Source: CATQGW01 sp965262235
GTDB lineage: Bacteria; Chloroflexota; Dehalococcoidia; Bin125
Assembly: GCA_965262235.1 (NCBI GenBank)
Contig: OZ253504.1
Span: 2,666,001 to 2,730,000, forward strand
Reading direction: 5' to 3'
DNA length: 64,000 nucleotides
How positions within the stretch are numbered: the first letter of the stretch is position 1; every line of letters begins with the position of its first letter. Positions 17,787-27,000 of this stretch are shown here, one piece after another. The position numbers were made by a program, and so were the translations under genes. A model generated the notes under the pieces. That model was not told where the DNA came from, did no database searches, and saw only the letters and a list, made by a program, of their open reading frames with translations.

Positions 17787-19202
17787 TTAGCCAATCCGCA
17801 CGGGCGCCGTCGGGTAGCGGAACCGATCGCGCGGACGATCCGGAATCGCGAGGGCCACGAGCATCGGCCCGAGGCGCCCGACGAACATCAGGATCATCAG
17901 GATATGCGCGCCCCACTGCGACGCGGCGTGGGCGACACCCTTACTCCAGCCGACGTTGGCCAGCGCCGACATCGCATCGAAGGCCAGCGCCAGCGGCGCC
18001 AGCTGATCCTCGACGGCGAGCAGCACCGGCACGCCGATGGCGTAGACGGTGAGCGCCAGCATCACGACTGCGAAAGCCCGAATCACGACCGCCGCGGGCA
18101 CCTCGCGGCCGAACACGACCACGTTCTCGCGGCCGCGCAGCGCGGAGACAACCGCGAACACGGAGACCATGAAGGAACCGATCTTGATTCCGCTCGCGGT
18201 CGAGGTCGAGGCTCCGCCAATCAGCATCAACGGCAACGTGCTCAGCGTCGTCGCATTGCCCAGCTGGTCGATCGGCGCCGTGGTCATGCCCGTCGTCCGG
18301 TTGACCGAGAGAAAAAACCCGTTGACCACGCGCGAGACGATGCTCTGGTCGGCGAACACGCCGTTCCACTCCGCGACGATGAACAGCACCATGCCGATCG
18401 CCAGCATGCCCGTCATGCCGACCAGCACGACGCGCGTGTCGAGGGTCCAGCGGCGGCGCCCGCGGGCGACGTCGAAGACGGTCAGGAATGACAGGCTGCC
18501 GAGCAACGCCGCCACGCCCATCACCACGATCGGATAGCCGTCGGCGACCTGGCCGGCGAAGCCGCGGCCGCCGCCCATGATGTCGAAACCGGCGCAGTTG
18601 AACGCGGAGACGGCGTGGTAGAGGGCCATCCAGACCGAGTGCAGGCCGCCGAACTCCATCACGAACCAGGGCAGCAAGGCGATGAAGGTAATGGTCTCGG
18701 CTGCGGCGGTGTAGATCATCACCCGCCGCAGCAGTTGCGGCGCGCCGGCGACCTCGCTGCCCGAGCCGGCCAGCTCCATGCCGAAAAACTGCCGCCCGCG
18801 CATCCCGAGCCGGCGACCGGCGATCAGAATCAGCATCCCCGCGTACATCGTCACCCCGAGCCCGCCGAGCTGGACCAGCGCCAACGTGACCGCTTCGCCG
18901 AACCAGGAGAAGCTGTCGGCGGTGTCGAACCGCGTCAGCCCCGTCACGCTGGCTGCGGAGACGGCCGTGAAGAGACCGTCGAAGAAACTCACGTCGACGC
19001 CCGGCGCGGTGGAGATATCAAGGCTGAGGACAGCGCCGCCGGCGGCCATCACGGCCGCGAAGGCGACCACGACCATCCACGCGCGCGGCGTAATCGTCCG
19101 CCGCCGGCGCGTGCGCGTGCGCACCACCTCGGGCGCCAGCCGCGATCGCCTCAGCACGACCGTGCCGGGCCGCCGCCGGTAGCGGGCGTTCCGCTGCGAC
19201 AT
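17787..19202 (-). CDS. trkH: Trk/Ktr potassium uptake membrane subunit
   Basis: 471 aa membrane protein. A basic cytoplasmic N-terminus (residues 1-40) is followed by four M1-P-M2 repeats. The selectivity filter glycine of each repeat is visible: SAASVTGLT, FNCAGFD, NRTTGMTT and LANVGWS, in order. The third-repeat M2 region GGASTSTASGIKIGSF corresponds to the intramembrane gate loop. It is upstream of trkA on the same strand and convergent toward the 23S block. The start at 19202 gives family length. Confidence 0.92.
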   Translation of the reverse strand: MSQRNARYRRRPGTVVLRRSRLAPEVVRTRTRRRRTITPRAWMVVVAFAAVMAAGGAVLSLDISTAPGVDVSFFDGLFTAVSAASVTGLTRFDTADSFSWFGEAVTLALVQLGGLGVTMYAGMLILIAGRRLGMRGRQFFGMELAGSGSEVAGAPQLLRRVMIYTAAAETITFIALLPWFVMEFGGLHSVWMALYHAVSAFNCAGFDIMGGGRGFAGQVADGYPIVVMGVAALLGSLSFLTVFDVARGRRRWTLDTRVVLVGMTGMLAIGMVLFIVAEWNGVFADQSIVSRVVNGFFLSVNRTTGMTTAPIDQLGNATTLSTLPLMLIGGASTSTASGIKIGSFMVSVFAVVSALRGRENVVVFGREVPAAVVIRAFAVVMLALTVYAIGVPVLLAVEDQLAPLALAFDAMSALANVGWSKGVAHAASQWGAHILMILMFVGRLGPMLVALAIPDRPRDRFRYPTAPVRIG

Positions 19203-19256
19203 TCAGCCTCCCGCCGCCACTCTACGCCCGCCCGTCGCGTAGTATCCTCAGAGCGT

Positions 19257-19332
19257 GGCCCTATCGTCTAGAGGCCTAGGACGCCAGCCTTTCAAGCTGG
19301 TAGCACGGGTTCGAATCCCGTTGGGGCCACCA
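19257..19332 (+). tRNA. tRNA-Glu (TTC)
   Basis: A full 76-base cloverleaf with acceptor GGCCCTA/TGGGGCC, anticodon stem CCAGC/GCTGG around CTTTCAA (anticodon TTC), T arm ACGGG-TTCGAAT-CCCGT and encoded CCA. A TAGTAT box 12 bp upstream is a possible -10. It borders the start of the mobile and surface-gene section, but no duplicated 3' end was found to mark an integrated island. Confidence 0.95.
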
Positions 19333-19458
19333 AGCTCGACAAGATCGAGAATCTTTGAGTTGACATTCGCGCTTGCGCCTTGAGAAGGAGTCCCTCTCGA
19401 AGTTGGCCGACAACGGACCACTAGCTGCGTTGGACTGTCCATCCTCGTTCCAGGCGCG

Positions 19459-21048
19459 CCTAGCAGAGGCTGTCGCATAGAGTTTGGCGTTAGTGGTTGT
19501 GGTGGCCAGCGGTTGCGGGGTTGTCCGATGCAAGATGTCTTGCGGCATCGGGAATGGGCGAATCGATGTTGGCCCAGGTTGGTCGGAGGTAGGCGACGAG
19601 AGCGTGGGCGAGGCCTCGCTGAGAGGCGCGCGGACGGCCCGGGCGAGGCTGGGCGCTGCCAGCAGCGGTAGAGCTTGCGCAGGTTGTGGCTGGCGGCGAT
19701 CAGTTTCCACTCGCAGGCGCAGGCCTCGAAGCCGCGGCGCTGGAAGCGGCGGATGCCGCGGTTCTCCTTGATGTCGCCGAAGACCGGCTCGATCATCCAG
19801 CGGCGCTGCTCGTACAGCCGTCGGCGCGCTTGGTCGTCAGCTTGCGCCGCATCCGCTCGCGCGGGGAGAGTGCCGCCGGGATGCGCCCACGCGGGGCCGC
19901 ACCGGCGGCGCGGCGGTTAGCGTCGTTGCGGCTGGCGATCAACAACTCGGGACCGGCCTCGGCCAGCGCCCCGACGTTGGCGTCGGAGTTGCAGCCGGCG
20001 TCGGCCAGCAGGATCCCGATCGGCGCCTGACCCAGCGCCTGCAGATTGTGATTCGTCGCTGCGACCATCGGCTGCAGTTCCTGCACATCGGCCGCCGCGC
20101 GGGTCAGCTCGGCCGCCACGATCTCGCGGGTCGCCACCGCCTGCACGTTGTAGCCCTGGTAGTGGCCCAAATAGTCGCGCACGACCCGGCTGTCCGGGTC
20201 GGTCAGGTTGACCTTCGTCTCCGGGTCGGGCGTTGGTCGCTTCGGCTGACGCCCGCGCGCATCCTTCTGCTCACGTTCCCGCAGCCGCGCCTCGTAAGCG
20301 TCCTGTCGTTCCTGTTCGCGAGTCGCCAAGCGCGCCTGCGCCTCACGCAGCCGCGCCAGCCGCTGCGTCCGGCTGCGCAGCTCGGGCGGCAACGCGTCGC
20401 TCTGCTCCCTGCCCGCACCCGCCTGCTCCTCAGCGTCCACCCGCTCCGCTTCGGCCAGCATGCGCTCGACTTCGGCCTCCAGTTGCGCCTGCGTGCGATT
20501 GCGCTCGCGGCTCGCGTTGGCGCGCAGCTTGGTCCCGTCCAGCGCCAGCAGCCCGGCCCGCACCAGCCCCGCCTCGGCGCAGAGCCGCAACACCTCGACG
20601 AACGGTCCCGCCAGCGCCTGCTCGTGGCGCTGACGAAAGCGGCAGGTCGCCGCATGATCGGGCTGCCGGTTGGCGCTCAGCACGCGAAAGGCGATGTCTT
20701 CCCGGCAACCCCGCTCGATCCGCAGGCTCGAACGCTCGCCCTCGGAGTAGGCATAGAGCAGCAGCGCCAGCATCATCGCCGGGTCGTAGGCCTGGCGGCC
20801 CCAGCCGTCATCGCGGTAGGCGGCGTGAAAGGCGGACAGGTCAAGCAGCTCGACCGCCTCCAGCACGAACCAGGCGAAGTGGTCCTTGGGCAGCCAATCG
20901 AGCAGACTAGCCGGCATCAAGTACTGCTGCTCACGCTCACACGGCAGGCGCTCGGCCATCGCGCCAACCCTTCGTTACACCCGGTCCTCGCCCACAGATT
21001 ACGCCTGAACTCCTCACCCCGGCAGTTTGTGCGACAGCCTCAGCAAGG
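19459..21048. mobile_element. IS1182-type insertion sequence, about 1.6 kb
   Basis: The ends form a 20-bp inverted repeat with two mismatches: gcctagcagaggctgtcgca at the left and the complement of tgcgacagcctcagcaaggc at the right. They enclose one minus-strand transposase gene. The right end stops 5 bp before the stop codon of the giant gene that ends at 21053. A target duplication is not clear. Confidence 0.7.
19480..20959 (-). pseudogene. IS1182-family transposase, frameshifted
   Basis: The first 380 codons (20959 down to about 19830) encode the N-terminal part: LMPASLLDWLPKDHFAWFVL, DPAMMLALLLYAYSEG, and the first catalytic Asp in LLALDGTKLRANAS, then a basic/Glu-rich coiled linker and NLTDPDSRVV...YQGYNVQA with LLADAGCNSD carrying the second Asp. 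At about 19823-19828 one base is missing. The final DDE Glu (MIEPVFGDIKENRGIRRF) lies in the next frame, and that frame runs out of the element without a stop. The protein is therefore probably inactive unless frameshifting occurs. ATG at 20957-20959. Confidence 0.8.
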
Positions 21049-21052
21049 CATC

Positions 21053-24000
21053 TTACTCCGGCGGTTCCCAGTTCAAGGCGGGGATGGTGGGCGCGGAGTC
21101 CGGGTCGAAGTCGGCGTTCGCGTCGGTGCAGAGGGCGTAGCCCTGGTAGTACCAATCCCATCCCCTCTGCGGGTCGCCGTCACCGTCATCGAGCAATGCC
21201 CGGAAGTCGTCGTTGGCCGTGCCGTCGAACTCGCAGGTCAATTGGGCCGCGTGGGGGGCCGCGCCCAAGCGCACCCGGGCCTCCGCTTCGGCGGCTTCAC
21301 GGCCCTGTGATTCGTATACCGCTGCGTAGGCCGCTTCACGGGCCGCTTCGTAGACCGCGCCGGTCCAGACGGTCACCGTCACAGTGAAGGCATTGAGGCA
21401 GTCGCCGCCGCCGCCGCCGCCGCGGTTCTCCGGGTTCTCGTTGACCTTGCGAATCTCCCGGTCCACGCTCATGTACATGTGGTTGCGTTCGAAGAGCGCC
21501 GGCCCTTCGCAGTCGTTACGCAGGTCCAGGTCGGCGAGACCGCTGTTACCGTCAGCGCCCAGCACGTCGGTCCGGTGCACGTAGTCCAGCGTCGCGTAAT
21601 CGCCGTTGTACGCGTCATCGCCGCGCCAGGTGGCGTCGGTCTCCAGGTTGTACAGGGTGACGTAGAGGTCCCGCTCCCGGTAGCCTCCCTGGCCTGGCCC
21701 GCCCTCGCGGTCGACCAGATACTTGGAGGCGGCGATGACCACCCGGGGCCCGCCCTGTCCCGCCGGGTGGCGGCGGTGCACGATGACCTCGTAGGTGCGG
21801 GTGGTCACCTCGTCCTCGGCGGTCACCACCACCTCGATGGTGTTGTCGCCCAGCGCCAGGTCCGGCGTTTCGTATAAGTCCCGCACGCCGCCGATCAGAA
21901 TCACCTGGGTGGCCTTGTCGTGGGTCGTCACCGCCGTCACCGCGGTAGATGAGACGCTGTTGTCCACCGTCGCCCGGTACGTGGTGGTCGGCGACCGGAA
22001 GGCCGGGATCAAGGAGACGCCGCTCAGCGTGAGTTCGCTCAGGGTGGCGTCGCTGGAGAGGGTCGTCGCGGCGGCGCCGGTTGTGCCCGTACCGGAGTCC
22101 GACCAGTCGCCGACGCCCTCGGGGTTGCGCGCATGCACCTGCACCTCGTATGCGGTGCCGGCGTCCAGCCCCCCGACGGTGGCCGACGTGCCGGCGCCGT
22201 CGTGGGTCGCGGTGGTGAACACGTCCGACGTGCCCGCCCGGCGGTACCGCACGTCGTAGTCGTTGATGGGCGGGCCGGTGTTGGCGGGGGCGCTCCAGCG
22301 CACGTCGAGCTCGGTGCTGCTGCCCGGCTTCGCGGACACCGCCGGCGCATTCGGCTTGCCCGGGGGCTCCTGCTCGTCGGTGACGTTGATCGTCACCGCC
22401 TTGGTCACGTCCACAGTGCCGTCGTTCACCTTCACCGTCACCGAGTAGCTGGTCCTGGCCTCGTAGTTGTAGGTTACGCCCGCCTTGGTCTGGATCTGGC
22501 CGCTGGTCCGGACGATGGTGAAGGCCGGCTCATCCGTCCCCTCGAGGGAGTAGATCAGCTCGTCGCCGGTGTCGGTGTCCATGGCCGCGACCGGGTCGCC
22601 CACGTTCTGGCCGGCAGCCGCGTTCTCCGCCACCCGGCGCGTGACGGTCCCGCTGGGGAAGGTCGGCACGGCGTTGGTGGGCGTGTCGTTGGCGCTAATG
22701 GTGACGGTCTGGCTGGCCGGCGTGCCCAGCCTGACCCTGGTGTGGAGGTCGCTGCCCCGGGCCATGGACACGCTGAAGTCCTCGGCGTCCTCCTGGGCGT
22801 TGTCGTCCACGACGGCGACGGTTGCCGTGTAGGCGGCCTGGTAGCGGGGGTTCCCGCCTACGTCAACGGAGGTGAAGTCCGCCGCCTCGAGCGTGAAGCT
22901 GGTCGCGCTCAGGGCGCCGTAGTCGGCGGTCTGCGCGGTGTCGGGGGCCGTGCTGAGCGTGATGGCTCCTGCGTCCGCGTGGGGCATCTGCTCGAAGTCG
23001 GTGGTGACGATGAGGGTCACCGTCACCGAGTCGCCCTCGTTGGCCGTGGCCGGGTCGACGGTCAGCACCGCCGTCGCCGAGGGGAAGTCGTCGTCGCTGA
23101 GGTCCGTGGACGCGGAGGCGGGAGAGCCGGCCGTGTAGGGGGAGCTGGCCTCGGCCACCACCGCCGCGGTCACCGTGGAGTGGGGATCCCAGGCATCATT
23201 GTCGATCACGGTCCTGACCATGTACGTCGCCGAGGCCGTGTCGGCGGGGATGGTGACGGTCTGGTCGCCCTCATTGGCGGGAATCACGAAGCGCCCGCTC
23301 TCGCTGACGCGGACTGTCACCTCGAGGGAGTCCGAGGCGCTGGGGCTGCGGGTCAGCGTGAAGACCGGGTTGTGCCCCTTGTCCGCCATCGCCGCGTCAG
23401 CGCTGATCGTGACCGCCGCCTTGCCCCGGGTCACCGTCACCGTATAGGTCTGGGTGGTGTTGCCGTCCTCTGCCGTCACCTCCACGCTGATGACGGTGTC
23501 GCCCACGTCGAGGTTCAGCTGGTGGCCGTTGGTGATGGTGTCCGCGTCGACCGGCGTGATTACCACGCTGGCGCCGGCGTGTTTGGTCGTGGCCGTGACG
23601 ATGGTGGACGACACGTCGTAGGCCACGCTGGCCGTGTAGGTCGTCTCGCCGGGCGCGAAGGTCGGGGTGAAGCTGACGCCGCTCAGGGCCAGCGCCGACA
23701 GCGTGGCGTCGCTGGAGATGGCGCGGGTGATCGTCACCGTGATGTCCTGCGAGACGTCGCCATAGTCCGCGCCGCTCGCCGTGTTGGTCAGCGTCACCGC
23801 GGCGTCCGCCAGCGCGTCGTCGTCGTGCCGCGCCGCCACCGTCACGGTCTGCGGCTGACTCCAGTTCGACGTGGTGAAGGTCAGCGGAGGCCCGGTCAGC
23901 GTCAGGTCCGTGCCCGCCGCCCCGCTCACCGTCACCGTCACGTCCGCCGAGGGCTGCGTCGCCAGCGCGACGGTGTAGGTCCCGGCCGCGCCGCCCTCCG

Positions 24001-27000
24001 TGAGCGTCAGCACGGTCTTCGACAGCGCCAGGGCCGGGCTGTCGTCGTCGGTGATGGTCACCGCGATGTCGGCCGAGACCGCGCCGTAGTCCCCGCCGCT
24101 CACCGTGTTGGTCAGCGTCACCGCGGCGTCCGCGGACGCGTCGGCGTCGTGCCCCACCGCCACCGTCACGGTCTGCGGCTGGCTCCAGTTCGTCCTGGTG
24201 AAGGTCAGCGGAGGCCCGGTCACGGTCAGGTCCGTGCCCGCCGCCCCGCTCACCGTCACCGTCACGTCCGCGGACGGCTGCGTCGCCAGCGCGACGGTGT
24301 AGGTACTGGATTCGCCTTCGAGGATCACCAGCGCGTCCGGCGATACCGTGATGCCCCGCTGGTCGTTGTCGGTCAGCGTCAGCGTGGCGGCGTTCACCGT
24401 CAGGTCCGGCAAGGCTGTCACCACGCCGCTCACCGTCGCCGTCTCGTTCTCCTCGTCCTCCTCGTCGTCCAGCGGCGTCAGCGTGAAGGTCGTCTGCCCG
24501 CTCTTCAGGTTCGGCGGGATGGTCAGCGGGAAGGGCGCCACCGAAGCGAAATCGGTCCCCGCCGTAGCCGTGTCTGCCGCGCCTCCCCCAACCGACACCG
24601 ACACCGCCGTCGCCACGGTGCGGGCGGTGTCGCTCAGCGTCGCGGTGACCGTCACCTGCGTCTCGGCGTCGCCCTCGGCGAACTCCGTGCGGTCCAGCGA
24701 CAGGGTGGCCGCGCCGGGCGCATCGTCGTCGTCGGTCAGCATGAGCGTGACGTCGTTCACGACCAGGCCCGGCAACGCCGCGATCGCGCCGCTCAACGTG
24801 ATCGTTTCGTCCTCCTCGTCCACGTCGTCGTCGATCGCCTGCAGGGTGAAGGTCGCCACGCCGCCGGTGTTGTTCGCGGGGATCGTGATATCGAAAGCGG
24901 CCACGGGCTCGAAGTCCACGGCCGCCTCCACGCCCGAGGCGGAGACGGTCACCCGGATGACGGTTTCGACGGTGCGCGCGCCCTGGTTCACCTCGGCGGA
25001 GACGTTCACGAGCTGGCCGCTGCTGCCCACGCTCTCCGGAACCGTTGCCGGCTTCACGCTCAGCACCACCTCCGTGGAGGGGGTGAACACGTCGGCCAGC
25101 GTGATCTCGATCGAATTGACCGGCAGCGTCGGCCCGCTGGTCACCTTGCCGCTGACGACGATGGTCTCGTCGCCCTCCTCGAGGCGGTCCGCCAACGGCT
25201 CCAGGGTGAAGGTCGCCATGCCGCTGGTCTGCGTGGCGGCGATCGTCAGCGGGAAGGCCGCGACGGCGGTGAAGTCGCCCGCATCGGCCGTCCCGCCCAA
25301 CACCGACACCGTCAGCACAGTGTCAACGGTGCGCGAGCCCGCGTCCAGCATCGCGGTCACCATCACCGTCGCCGCGGGACTGCCCTCAACAACCCGCAAA
25401 CGATCCACCGACAGATCAATCCGCATGGACGCCGTGTCGTCGTCGGTCAGGGTCAGCGTCGCCGGGCTGACCGGCAGCGGGGTCGGGGTTGGCGTCTGCG
25501 TGGTATCGACGACCTCCACGGCGCTGACCGTCAGCGTCTCGGGGCCCTCGGCGATCATGTCGTCGGTCGGCGCCAGACTGAACGTCGCCTGACCGCTGAC
25601 CGCGTCCGGCGGGATCGTCAGCGTGAAGGAGATCACCTCTGCGAAGTCCGTCCCCGCGGTGGCCGTGTCCCCGGTGACCGAGACCGTCAGCTCCGTCGCG
25701 ACGGTCCGCGCGCCGGCGTTCATCCGGGCGGTGACCGTGACGGTCGTGGCGTCTGCGCCCTCGGCGACCTCCGTGTGGTCCAGTGACAGGGCGATGGCGT
25801 CGGAGGCCACGTCGTCGTCGGCCAGCACCAATGTGGCGGCCTGCACCGTCAGTGCCGGCACGGCGGTCACCGCGCCGCCGACTGTGATCGTCTCGTGCGC
25901 CTCGTCCACGTCGTCGTCGGTCGGCGTCAGCGTGAACATCGCCGTCCCGATGGTCGCGTCCGGCGGGATCGTCAGCGTGAACGGCGCTACCGGGGTGAAG
26001 TCGACCGCGTCCGCGTCGCCGCTGCCGGACACGGTGAGATTCACCACCGTCTCCTCGTTGCGGGCGGCCGCGTTCAGGGTGGCGGTGACGATGACCGTCG
26101 CAGCGCCGCCGTCCTCGGCGATTTCCATCTGGTCCAGCGACAGGGCGATGGTGTGGGAGGCCACGTCGTCGTCGGTCAGCGCCAGCGTCGCCGCGTTCAC
26201 CATCAGCGACGGCACGGCGGCCACCGCGCCGCTGACCGTCACCGTCTCGTCCGTCTCGTCCACGTTGTCGTTGACCGGCGTCAGCGTGAACGTCGCCTGC
26301 CCGCTGGCCGCGTTCGGTTGGATCGTCAGCGTGAACGGCGCCACGGGGACGAAGCCGACCACGCCCTCGGCGCCGCTGCCGGACACGGTGAGGTCCACCA
26401 GCGTCGCCACGCTCCGCGCGCCCGACTCGAGCGTGGCGGTGACCGTGACGGTCGTGGCGGGGCCGTCCTCCCGCACCGGGTCCGGCGACAGGGCCAGATC
26501 GATCACCAGGTCGTCATCCTCAATGGTCACCGTGGCGGGAGCGCCGACGCGGTACCCGGTCAGCGCCCGGAGGGTGGCGGTCAGGGAGCCGTCCGCTTCG
26601 ACGATGTCGTCCTCGACGGTGGTCACGGATACGGCGGCGGTGCGGGCGTTCTCCGCGAAATCCGCCGCCGCCGAAACAGCGCCGGAAAGCAGGTTGCCCG
26701 TCGTGCTGAAATCGACCGTGACGGACACCGCTTCGTTCGCCAGGTCGGTGCGGGTCAAGGTGAACGCCGCCGCCTCTCCCTCCTCCACCCGATCGGCGTC
26801 CGCCGCGATCGTGATCAGGGGCAGGTCGTTGTCGGTCACCGTGACGGTGACCCGGTTCTCTCCGAAGTCCCGGGCCGCGGGCGCGTCGTCCGGGACGATC
26901 TCATACTTCTCGGCGCTCGTGTAGGTGTCGGCGGTGCGCGGCAGGAGTCTCACGGTGATCGAGCCGTCGACTTCATCCTCCTCATCCTCCTGCGTGGGAA

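Noticed and set aside
19248..19796. 182-codon minus-strand frame ending in tRNA-Glu
   Set aside because: Its start is the frameshifted end of the transposase and the rest reads through the IS end and antisense of the tRNA (the familiar NGIRTRA artefact).
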